Source of the DNA: Acetobacteraceae bacterium
Lineage (GTDB): Bacteria > Pseudomonadota > Alphaproteobacteria > Acetobacterales > Acetobacteraceae
Length of the DNA: 34,964 nt
Direction of reading: 5' to 3'
Assembly (NCBI GenBank): GCA_027487675.1
Contig: JAIYDD010000139.1
Span: 1-34,964, forward strand
Position numbers and translations under genes: made by a program. The notes under the pieces were generated by a model. It saw only the letters and a list, made by a program, of their open reading frames with translations, had not been told where the DNA came from and made no database searches. Positions 28,844 to 34,964 of the stretch are shown here, one piece after another. The first letter of the stretch is position 1, and each line of letters opens with the position of its first letter.

Positions 28844-28858
28844 ACGTTCCTTGAACGT
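28844..28858. promoter_or_regulatory. 15-bp dyad upstream of the response regulator
   Basis: ACGTTCCTTGAACGT (6-bp arms, 3-bp centre) lies 52 bases before the response-regulator GTG in an AT-richer patch. Position suits an operator, possibly autoregulatory. The remaining 28646-28910 gap shows nothing else. Confidence 0.35.
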
Positions 28859-28894
28859 CCCGCGTGCATCCTTCACCTTGCGTCCAGCGAAGCC

Positions 28895-28900
28895 AGGAGG
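28895..28900 (+). promoter_or_regulatory. Ribosome-binding site fixing the GTG start of the response regulator
   Basis: AGGAGG ten bases before GTG 28911. It decides between this GTG and a TTG at 28851, which has no such signal. Confidence 0.75.
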
Positions 28901-28910
28901 CTCGGACATC

Positions 28911-29723
28911 GTGTCGGCGGCTCTGCACAGCATGAAGGAGGCCCTGCCCGCGGCGCGCCGCGCGCTGCAGGCGCCGGCGGCGCCGGTGGCGGAGGACCGG
29001 ATCGGCCCGCGCATCGCGCTGCTGGCCGAGGGGCCATGGGCGGCGCAACTCGCCGCCGACCTCTCGGCGGAGGGCTACGTGGTCGCGCAGGGGGCCGCGC
29101 TGCGCGGGCTGCTCGAGGACCTCGCGCGCCCGGCCACCCGCCCAGACCTGCTGTTGATGGACGCGCATGGCCGCGCGGCGGTGGCGCTGCCGCAGGTGAA
29201 CGAACTGCGCCGGGTCTCCGACCTGCCCTGCATGGTGCTGCGCGCGGGGTCGGAGGAAGCCGGACGCGTGCTGCTGCTGGATGCCGGTGCCGATGATTGC
29301 CTGGGCATCGAGACCGGGCGGCAGGAGGTGCAGGCGCGGCTGCGCGCGCTGCTGCGCCGCAGCGCCGTCCGCCCCGTGGCGGCGGCCGGGCCGCGGCTGT
29401 TGCTGGACCTCGGCGCGGGCTGGCGGTTGTGCCGGCAGCGGCGCGACCTCTACCGGCCGGATGGCGACCGCTGCCGCCTGACCACCGCGGAATTCGACCT
29501 GCTGGACGCGCTGGCCAGCCAGGCCGGCACGCCGGTCAGCCGGGAGGATCTCTGCCGAAGCGTGTTCCGCCGTCGCCACTGGGCGGAGGACCGTTCGGTG
29601 GACAATCTGGTGGTCCGCCTGCGCCGCAAGCTGGAGCCCGATCGCCGGCGGCCGGAGGTGATCCGCTCGATCCGCCCGATCGGCTACATGTTCGCCGGCT
29701 TCCCGGAAGCCGCGCCGCGCTGA
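28911..29723 (+). CDS. OmpR/PhoB-type response regulator with degenerate receiver
   Basis: 270-residue transcription factor. Residues about 160-262 form a PhoB/OmpR winged helix (RLTTAEFDLLDALASQAGTPVSRE, then RSVDNLVVRLRRKLEPD, ending IRSIRPIGYMF). Residues about 33-150 keep the receiver outline with a possible phospho-Asp at D84 (DLLLMDAHGR) and DAGADDCL. The acidic pair of strand 1 is missing (IALLAEGPW), and the conserved Lys after GADD is replaced (GIETG). The usual Thr/Ser position reads VLRAGS. Classical Mg-dependent phosphorylation is therefore doubtful. No sensor kinase is adjacent. GTG 28911 is chosen from the AGGAGG site; ATG 28932 would remove seven residues. Confidence 0.87.
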   Translation: MSAALHSMKEALPAARRALQAPAAPVAEDRIGPRIALLAEGPWAAQLAADLSAEGYVVAQGAALRGLLEDLARPATRPDLLLMDAHGRAAVALPQVNELRRVSDLPCMVLRAGSEEAGRVLLLDAGADDCLGIETGRQEVQARLRALLRRSAVRPVAAAGPRLLLDLGAGWRLCRQRRDLYRPDGDRCRLTTAEFDLLDALASQAGTPVSREDLCRSVFRRRHWAEDRSVDNLVVRLRRKLEPDRRRPEVIRSIRPIGYMFAGFPEAAPR

Positions 29724-29832
29724 ACCGGGGGGGCGCCCCCGGGCGCCTTCGCACGGCGGCGGGCGCCGCCATCGCCCGGGGTGCCGCGCGGCGGCCGCGC
29801 CCTGCGGCGCGTGGGCGCGAACACCGCGCCGG

Positions 29833-30372
29833 GTGAACATCGGCGCCGGCGAGCAGAAATCGCCCGCCCACCTGGCGCGCAACCCGAACGGCAAGGTCCC
29901 CGTGATCGTCGATCGCGACGGGCCCGGCGGGCCGCCCATCACCGTCGTCGAGAGCGGCGCGATCCTCGTCCGCCTGGCCGGGAAGGTGGGGCGCTTCCTG
30001 CCGGACGGCCCGGTGGCGCGGGTGCGCAGCTTCGAATGGCTGCTGGTCCAGGCCTCCGGCCTCGGGCCGGCGTGCGGCCAGTCCGGCTGCTTCCCGAAGC
30101 TGCTCCCGGCGAAGGTCCCCGCCGCGACCGAGCGCTTCCGCGCCGAGGCACGGGGCAACATGCGGGTGCCGGATGGCCGCCTGGCGGAGCTGCCTTGGCT
30201 GGTGGGCGAGGACTACTCGATCGCCGACATGGCCACCTGCGGCTGGATCCGGCGGCGCGGCTTCGCCGAGGTGGACTTCTCCGAAGCCCCGCATGTCGGG
30301 TGCTGGTTCGCCGCAATGTCCGCCCGCCCGGCGGTGGCGCGTGCCGTGGCGCTGTTCGGCGGGTGGCGCGGC
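29833..30372 (+). pseudogene. Decayed glutathione S-transferase (5'-truncated)
   Basis: The frame encodes recognisable GST features: NIGAGEQKSPAHLARNPNGKVPVIVD, ITVVESGAILVRLAGKVGRFLP, EDYSIADMATCGWI and MSARPAVARAVALF. The first 35-40 residues, which hold the thioredoxin-fold strand and the glutathione-activating residue, are absent. Upstream sequence does not encode them in any frame, and the only start is a GTG without a ribosome site. The middle helix region is eroded. No stop follows the domain; the frame runs on through the next gene to 30744. Nearest functional type is the YfcG/Ure2p-like GST. Expression as a short protein is possible but unlikely to be active. Confidence 0.7.
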
Positions 30373-30412
30373 CCTCGCCGCGCGTTAACCCCGGCCGTGG
30401 CAGGAAGCTGCC

Positions 30413-30730
30413 ATGCCGCGCCCCCTTCTCCTGCTGCTGCCGCTCGCGTTGCTGCCCGGCTGCGCGCTGGAGCCGCTGGCGGGGCCGGCGCTGGTGGCGG
30501 GCGGCGCGAGCCTGGTGCTGACCGGGCGGACGCCGGTGGACCATGCCGCCAGCTGGTACACCGGGCGGGACTGCTCGGCCGTGCGCCTGGAACTGCGGCA
30601 ATCCTGGTGCGCCCCGCCGCCCGAGCCGCCTGCCCCGCCACCGTTCTGCACGCGTGCCCTCGGCGGGATCGATTGCTGGACCGAGCCCCCGCCCGGCGCC
30701 GGCCGCGGCGTGGCCAGCCCGGCGCGCTGA
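30413..30730 (+). CDS. Small lipoprotein
   Basis: 105-residue predicted lipoprotein. The signal peptide MPRPLLLLLPLALLPGC ends in a lipobox with the lipidated Cys at 17. A short hydrophobic stretch (AGPALVAGGASLVLTGRTPVD) is followed by a Cys-containing tail (TGRDCSAVRLE, QSWCAPPPEPP, PFCTRALGGIDCW), so two disulfides are possible. It resembles short lipoproteins of Acetobacteraceae with the GRTPVDHAASWYTGRDCS segment; function unknown. ATG 30413 has AGGAAG five bases upstream. Confidence 0.85.
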   Translation: MPRPLLLLLPLALLPGCALEPLAGPALVAGGASLVLTGRTPVDHAASWYTGRDCSAVRLELRQSWCAPPPEPPAPPPFCTRALGGIDCWTEPPPGAGRGVASPAR

Positions 30731-30754
30731 CGGCCGCGCCGTGATGTCCCGGCG

Positions 30755-31282
30755 CTACAGGAACAGCGCGCCGGCGATGCCGCCGACCACCAGCGCCCAG
30801 AGCGGGCTGCGGTCGCTGCGCCAGACGAAGAGGCTGGAAGCAACGGTGAGCGCCACCGCCAGCCACCCCACCGCCGCCGCCTGGCCCAGGATGATGCCCG
30901 AGGCGAGGATCAGCCCGACCGCCACCGGCACCAGGCCGCGTTCCGCCAGCCGCAGCCAGGCCGCGCCCGAGAGCCGCCGGCGGAAGCGCGCGAAGCCATA
31001 GGCGAGCAGCCCGACCGGCACGGTCATGCCGGCCAGCGCCACCAGCATGCCCGCCAGCCCCGCCACCTTCCAGCCAATCAGGCCGACGACCAGCACGTTC
31101 GGCCCGGGCGCTGCCTGGGCCAGGGCGAAGAGCTGGGCGAACTGCGCGTCGGTCATCCAGCCATGCACGTCGACGACGAGCCGGTTCATCTCCGGCACCA
31201 CCGCGATGCCGCCGCCCACCGCGATCAGCGAGATGGCGGCGAAGCCGGCCAGCAGGGACCAGAGCGGATCGTCGCCGTTCAT
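30755..31282 (-). CDS. Chromate transporter, short CHR-domain protein (second half)
   Basis: 175-residue single-CHR-domain membrane protein, one partner of a split chromate efflux transporter. Features are AAISLIAVGGGIAVVPEMNRLVV, GWMTDAQFAQLFALAQAAPGPNVLVVGLIG (the CHR APGPN motif), and four to six hydrophobic helices. Its partner lies upstream on the same strand. ATG 31282 is chosen, since it sits at the edge of a 24-bp repeat array and overlaps (ATGA) the end of a repeat-encoded open frame. ATG 31303 inside the first repeat is an alternative, and neither has a ribosome site. Confidence 0.88.
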   Translation of the reverse strand: MNGDDPLWSLLAGFAAISLIAVGGGIAVVPEMNRLVVDVHGWMTDAQFAQLFALAQAAPGPNVLVVGLIGWKVAGLAGMLVALAGMTVPVGLLAYGFARFRRRLSGAAWLRLAERGLVPVAVGLILASGIILGQAAAVGWLAVALTVASSLFVWRSDRSPLWALVVGGIAGALFL

Positions 31283-31285
31283 CGC

Positions 31286-31513
31286 GCGGACCGCGCGTTG
31301 CATGGACTTGCGGACCGCGCGTTGGATGGACTTGCGGACCGCGCGTTGGGTGAACTCGCGGTCCGCGCGTTGGATGGGCTCGCGGTCCGCGCGTTGGATG
31401 GAACCGCGGCCCGCGCGTTGGATGGGCTCGCGGTCCGCGCGTTGAATGGGCTCGCGGTCCGCGCGTTGGATGGGCTCGCGGTCCGCGCGTTGGATGGAAC
31501 CGCGGCCCGCGCG
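31286..31513. repeat. 24-bp minisatellite between the chromate transporter genes
   Basis: Nine full copies plus a half copy of a 24-base unit (core CCGCGCGTTGGATGG on the plus strand) start at 31286, 31310, 31334, 31358, 31382, 31406, 31430, 31454, 31478 and 31502. Variants interleave (GGACTT, GGGCTC, GGAACC endings). The array fills nearly all of the gap and stops three bases before the ATG of the second transporter gene. The minus strand is open through it as an octapeptide repeat NARTASPS (frame 31554-31279). Confidence 0.96.
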
Positions 31514-31523
31514 CGGGTCGACA

Positions 31524-32087
31524 TCATGCGCCGCGCGCCGCGCGCGCGCTCCACCAGGCGGCCAGGATGCCGAAGGGCGCGAGGCCCAGCACGATCACCG
31601 GCAGCGGCAGCCGCAGGAAGGCCGCGCCCACCATCGCCGCCAGCCCCACCGCCACCACCGCCGGCGGCGGCCGCAGCTTCTGCACCATGCGCAGCGCCGT
31701 GCCGATCACCATCCCCGCCGCCGCCGCCGCGATGCCGGCCAGCACCGCCTTGACCAGCGGCACCTCTCCATAGGCGTCATGCGCGGCGGCCAGCGCCACC
31801 AGCACCACCAGCGGCGGGCCGAACAGGCCGAAGACGGCGGCGAGCGAGCCCGCCACGCCATGCCAGCGCTCGCCCAGCATGATGGCGACGTTCATCGCAT
31901 TGGGCCCGGGCAGCGCCTGGCCGAGGCCCAGCACCTCGGCATAGTCCTGCTCGGTGATCCAGCGCTTCTCCTCGACCAGCTTGCGCCGCGCCCAGGCGTT
32001 CACCCCGCCGAAGCCGATCAGCCCGATCACGCAATAGGCGAGGAAGAAGGCCCCCAGGCTGGGCTTCGCGGCGACGTCTTGCGGCAT
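31524..32087 (-). CDS. Chromate transporter, short CHR-domain protein (first half)
   Basis: 187-residue single-CHR-domain membrane protein, the upstream partner of a split chromate transporter (full-length ChrA has about 400 residues with two such domains). Signature segments are FFLAYCVIGLIGFGGVNAWARRKLV, WITEQDYAEVLGLGQALPGPNAMNVAIMLG, and several hydrophobic helices ending FGILAAWWSARAARGA. The pair is in the usual order on one strand, but 241 bases of minisatellite separate it from its partner, whereas split pairs normally abut or overlap. The phnX-like gene ends 32 bases upstream. Confidence 0.9.
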   Translation of the reverse strand: MPQDVAAKPSLGAFFLAYCVIGLIGFGGVNAWARRKLVEEKRWITEQDYAEVLGLGQALPGPNAMNVAIMLGERWHGVAGSLAAVFGLFGPPLVVLVALAAAHDAYGEVPLVKAVLAGIAAAAAGMVIGTALRMVQKLRPPPAVVAVGLAAMVGAAFLRLPLPVIVLGLAPFGILAAWWSARAARGA

Positions 32088-32118
32088 CCCGCCAGCGGAG
32101 CGCGGGACGCGGCGTCGA

Positions 32119-32925
32119 TCAAGCCTCCCAGACCCCCGGCCGGTCGCCGGCTTCCATGCGCGCCTCGATCAGCTCGATCGCGGCGGGCAGGTCGCCGATG
32201 CCGTCGATGACCAGATGCGCGCCGGCGGCGAGCAGGTCGCGCGTGGCGCGGGCGCGCAGCGCGGCGCGGTCGGCCTCCGGCAGCGCGGCCAGCTCGGCCT
32301 CGGTCAGGCCGGCGATGTTGCCGGTCAGCGCGACGCCGATGGCCCAGCACCCGGCGGCGCGGGCTTCCCCGATGCCGGGCGGCGTGTCGTCCAGCTTGAC
32401 CACGGCGCGGGCCGGGAAGACGCCCATCGCCGCCATGGCGTGCCACATCTGAAGGGGCGCCGGCCGGCCGGCGGAGAGGTCGCCGGCGCAGACCATGACC
32501 TCGGGCGCAAAGCCCTGCGCGGCGGCCAGCGGCGCGAGGCGCTGCATGATCGGCCGCGTGTAGCCGGTGGTGGAGCCGATGCGGATGCCGCGCGCCGCGC
32601 ACCAGGCCAGCGTCTCCGCCGCGCCCGGGATCAGCGCGGCATGCGACGCCACGCTCGCGACGTTCAGCGGCTCGAAGACCGCAAAGATCGCCTGGACGTC
32701 GGCCTCGGAAAAGTCGCGGCCGTGGCGGTCGCGCCAGGCGGCGTTCACGCCGGCCCCGACCAGGCGGATATGGTCGGCCTTGGCCATGCCCATCGGCCCG
32801 CGCGCCTGGTCCACCGTGATCGCCACGCCGAAACGGGCGAAGGCCTCCACGAAGGCGCCCATCGGCGCGCGGGAGCCGTGGTCCACCACCGTGCCCGCCC
32901 AGTCGAAGATCGCCGCCCTGATCAT
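32119..32925 (-). CDS. phnX: Phosphonoacetaldehyde hydrolase
   Basis: 268-residue HAD-superfamily enzyme cleaving phosphonoacetaldehyde to acetaldehyde and phosphate. The nucleophile Asp is D8 in AIFDWAGTVVDHGS. The Schiff-base lysine that defines PhnX is K49 in ARGPMGMAKADHIR. Later motifs are GSTTGYTRPIMQRL and VKLDDTPPGIGEARAAG. Length is normal. It overlaps the upstream FAD oxidoreductase gene as ATGA, so the two are translationally coupled. Together they suggest use of an aminoethylphosphonate-derived compound. No transaminase PhnW or phosphonate transporter is in the window. Confidence 0.95.
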   Translation of the reverse strand: MIRAAIFDWAGTVVDHGSRAPMGAFVEAFARFGVAITVDQARGPMGMAKADHIRLVGAGVNAAWRDRHGRDFSEADVQAIFAVFEPLNVASVASHAALIPGAAETLAWCAARGIRIGSTTGYTRPIMQRLAPLAAAQGFAPEVMVCAGDLSAGRPAPLQMWHAMAAMGVFPARAVVKLDDTPPGIGEARAAGCWAIGVALTGNIAGLTEAELAALPEADRAALRARATRDLLAAGAHLVIDGIGDLPAAIELIEARMEAGDRPGVWEA

Positions 32926-34064
32926 GGCATCGCCCCCACGCCCCATTCCGCCAGCACCTCCTGCGCGATGCCGAAGGCCGTGCTGGCCCCGGTGCCGGAG
33001 GTGACCGAGACCAGCCGCACGCCCTCGGCCACCGCTTCCACGAAGGCGTCGTCGGGGCCGGAGGGATAGACGCCCACCCAGCGTTCCGTGACGCGCGGGT
33101 CCGGCAGGTCCAGCACCGCGCGCGCCTCGGCCAGGATCAGCCCGTCCACCGCCTCCGGCGCGAAGGGGTCGGGGGTGTCGTCGTAGTGGTGCGAATCGCC
33201 GACCACCAGCGAGCCGTCCTCGCCCTGCACGACGATCAGGTGGACGCCGTTGGCGAGGTGCTCCGCCTGCTCGGCGGCCAGCCGCGCCCGCAGCGCGGGC
33301 AGCGACGGGCAATCGGCATAGCCGCGGTAGCGATGCAGGCCGAGGTCGCTCATCACCGCCGCCGGCAGCCGCCAGCCGGGATCGGCCAGCCGCAGCATGT
33401 GCAGCTTGCAGAGCGTGACGCCGCGGCGGGCGAAGGCGTCGGGGAACAGCGAGACGAGGTCGGTGCCCGGGCAGGCGACGATGCGCGGGGCGCGCAGCAC
33501 GCCCTGCGGCGTCTCGACCCGGCCGGGCTCGATGCGCAGCGCGGCGAGGCGCGGCAGGAACACCACGCCCAGCGCCTCCCGCAGATATGCCGCGAGGCGC
33601 GGGATCGCCTCGCGGCTCTCGACGCGCAGCTCGTGCGGGCTGTGCAGGGCGCCGAGCAGGCCCTCGCGCCGCAGCGGCGCCGGCAGCTCGCCGGGCGCCA
33701 GGACGCGGCAGCCGGCGCCCATCGGCCCGGCGGCGAACTCCTCGCACACCGCCAGCGCTTCCGGCCGGCGGGCGGCCATCAGCAGGCCGCGGTGGTGGAT
33801 GGCGATGCCGGCCCGGGTCGCGACATCGGCCCAGACCTCCCGCGCGCGGCGGGCGCGGTCCCAGGTCAGCGGCCAAGCCTGGCCGGTGACGGTGACGAAG
33901 CCGAAATTGCGGATCGAGGCGCCGTTGGCGCGCGTGTCGCGGTCCAGCACCGCGACCCGCAGCCCGGCCCGCGCGCCGGCCAGCGCATGCGCCAGGCCGA
34001 CAATGCCGGCGCCCACCACCAGCAGGTCGAACTCCCGGTCGGGGAAGGCGGCGGTGTCGGGCAA
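32922..34064 (-). CDS. TIGR03364-type FAD-dependent oxidoreductase of phosphonate clusters
   Basis: 380-residue DAO/glycine-oxidase-like flavoprotein. The dinucleotide-binding motif LLVVGAGIVGLAHALAGARAG sits near the start, with RANGASIRNFGFVTVTGQ next to it, a pattern typical of TIGR03364. This family is found next to phnX and is thought to oxidise an aminoethylphosphonate derivative to phosphonoacetaldehyde. The C-terminus carries VGVYPSGPDDAFVEAV and SGTGASTAFGIAQ. No ATG or GTG is suitably placed. TTG 34064 is chosen because AGGA lies seven bases upstream and the Rossmann motif begins about 13 residues later. The frame to 34562 is open but non-coding in character. Coupled to phnX. Confidence 0.9.
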   Translation of the reverse strand: MPDTAAFPDREFDLLVVGAGIVGLAHALAGARAGLRVAVLDRDTRANGASIRNFGFVTVTGQAWPLTWDRARRAREVWADVATRAGIAIHHRGLLMAARRPEALAVCEEFAAGPMGAGCRVLAPGELPAPLRREGLLGALHSPHELRVESREAIPRLAAYLREALGVVFLPRLAALRIEPGRVETPQGVLRAPRIVACPGTDLVSLFPDAFARRGVTLCKLHMLRLADPGWRLPAAVMSDLGLHRYRGYADCPSLPALRARLAAEQAEHLANGVHLIVVQGEDGSLVVGDSHHYDDTPDPFAPEAVDGLILAEARAVLDLPDPRVTERWVGVYPSGPDDAFVEAVAEGVRLVSVTSGTGASTAFGIAQEVLAEWGVGAMP

Positions 34065-34071
34065 GGGCGTG

Positions 34072-34075
34072 TCCT
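34072..34075 (-). promoter_or_regulatory. Ribosome-binding site supporting the TTG start of the FAD oxidoreductase
   Basis: Minus-strand AGGA seven bases before TTG 34064; it decides the start because no ATG or GTG is usable in this frame. The only nearby ATG (34095) is in the phnX frame. Confidence 0.55.
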
Positions 34076-34359
34076 GGCGGGGCTGGCGGGACCATAGCGG
34101 CGGCGGCGGCGGCGGGCAGGGGCGTCCGGGGCCTGCAACCGAAGTGTCACGAAGCCCGTGGCCGGGCGTGGCGCCGGCCCCGTGAGGACCGGTCGCCGTC
34201 ACGGGCGCCACGCCCATGCCGGCGCAGCGCGGTCGCGCAGGCCGGGACGCGCGCCCGCCCGGGCCGCCGGCCATGCGTGCACTCCCCCTTCCGGCCGCGC
34301 CTTGCCGCATGCCAGCATCCGCCGGCGGCGCCTCGACAAGGCGCGGGAGGAAGCGAAGC

Positions 34360-34964
34360 ATGCGAAAGATGGTCCTGGCCGCCGCCCTCGGCGCGGCCCT
34401 CGCCACGGTGCCCGCGACGGCGCAGCAGCCGCCGCCGGTCGCGCTGCAATCCTGGGGCAGCTTCCATGTCGGCGGGCGGGAGGTGGTGATCTCCGGCCAG
34501 CCGGTGCGGGAGGTGCTGTTCAGCCCCGGAGGCGTGCCGGCGCGGGTCGATCCGAACGGCACCTACATCATGGGCATGATGTACGCGCAGTACATGATCC
34601 CCGCGAACCCGCGCGGCCAGGCGCCGATCCTGATGTGGCATGGCGGCGGCCTGTCCGGCGTGTCGTGGGAGACGACGCCGGACGGGCGCGAGGGCTGGCA
34701 GCACTTCTTCCTCCGCCGCGGCTGGCCCGTCTATGTCAGCGATGCCGTCGAGCGCGGCCGCTCCGGCTGGACGCTGATCCCGGAGCAGACCGGCGGCCAG
34801 GCCATGGTGCTGACGGTGGACAACCCCTTCGAGCGCTTCCGCATCGGCGCCGGCGCCGGCAGCTTCGCCCGCAACGAGGTGCTGCCCGGCAACCAGTTCC
34901 CCGCCGACCGCGCCAGCTACATGAACTTCATGCGCCAGATCGTGCCGCGCTTCACCACGACGGA
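34360..34964 (+). CDS. Exported alpha/beta hydrolase (esterase-like), 5' part only
   Basis: First 201 residues of a gene cut by the window end. A signal peptide (MRKMVLAAALGAALATVPATA) is followed by SFHVGGREVVISGQPVREVLFSPGG, a lead-in found in a group of secreted esterases. The oxyanion-type segment ILMWHGGGLSGVSWETTPDGREGWQHFFLRRGWPVYVSD comes next, then ERGRSGW. The nucleophile Ser, acid and His would lie beyond the window. ATG 34360 has GGGAGG nine bases upstream. It is divergent from the FAD oxidoreductase gene; the 295-base gap between them shows no clear promoter. Confidence 0.85.
   Translation, partial: MRKMVLAAALGAALATVPATAQQPPPVALQSWGSFHVGGREVVISGQPVREVLFSPGGVPARVDPNGTYIMGMMYAQYMIPANPRGQAPILMWHGGGLSGVSWETTPDGREGWQHFFLRRGWPVYVSDAVERGRSGWTLIPEQTGGQAMVLTVDNPFERFRIGAGAGSFARNEVLPGNQFPADRASYMNFMRQIVPRFTTT

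Noticed and set aside
28844-28858. Dyad considered as a LexA box for the SOS response
   Set aside because: Alphaproteobacterial LexA sites are direct repeats GTTC-N7-GTTC; this is an inverted repeat with a 3-base centre, and it lies after dinB, not before it.
31286-31513. Regular repeat array considered as a CRISPR
   Set aside because: Units are directly adjacent without spacers; it is a minisatellite.

Overview
The window is very GC-rich chromosomal DNA from a free-living alphaproteobacterium. The gene families point to Rhodospirillales/Acetobacteraceae (Roseomonas-like): a CYTH-CHAD protein, an SLC23 carrier with a C-terminal extension, a zinc-ribbon Pol IV, a PxPAS-type PEP-CTERM protein, paired short chromate transporters and orphan TctC/NrtA binding proteins. 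This placement is inference from family composition; no marker search was possible. Long open frames are common on both strands because of the GC content, and most are shadows of real genes.

Layout. 1-3.2 kb (minus): NrtA/CmpA-like binding protein, YugP-type zinc metallopeptidase, an SDR without the usual catalytic Tyr/Lys, and tRNA-His(GTG). 3.4-4.6 kb (minus): class I/II aminotransferase. 5.0-7.0 kb (plus): nitrogen-assimilation pair glnB-glnA with a sigma54-like element upstream and a strong intrinsic terminator after glnA. 7.1-12.7 kb (plus): a long non-coding leader with an excellent sigma54 (-24/-12) promoter, then a small PEP-CTERM-like exported protein and a 1350-residue SdrD-B/DUF7507-type surface protein. 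12.8-17.9 kb (plus): NCS2 carrier with a cytoplasmic C-terminal domain, CYTH-CHAD protein whose 3' end lies in a minisatellite, zinc alcohol dehydrogenase and a coupled membrane protein. 17.9-18.5 kb: gene-free, with 41-bp tandem repeats, a GNRA hairpin and a possible mobile-element scar.

18.5-25.9 kb (minus): mandelate racemase/muconate lactonizing-type enzyme coupled to tlyA; the isoprenoid run xseB-ispA-dxs; an orphan TctC binding protein; a histone-deacetylase-like amidohydrolase; a TusA-like protein. 26.0-30.7 kb (plus): ROK sugar kinase, membrane protein, DNA polymerase IV, a winged-helix response regulator with a degenerate receiver, a decayed glutathione S-transferase and a small lipoprotein. 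30.75-34.1 kb (minus): two half-size chromate transporters separated by a 24-bp x 9.5 minisatellite, and a phosphonate pair (TIGR03364-type FAD oxidoreductase plus phosphonoacetaldehyde hydrolase). 34.36 kb to the end (plus): 5' part of an exported alpha/beta hydrolase.

The most interesting parts are the sigma54-driven PEP-CTERM/SdrD surface-protein locus, the minisatellite that fills the gap between the chromate transporter halves and abuts the second start codon, and the SLC23 carrier with an apparent regulatory domain. Gene functions are calls from motifs read by eye; no database search was run.
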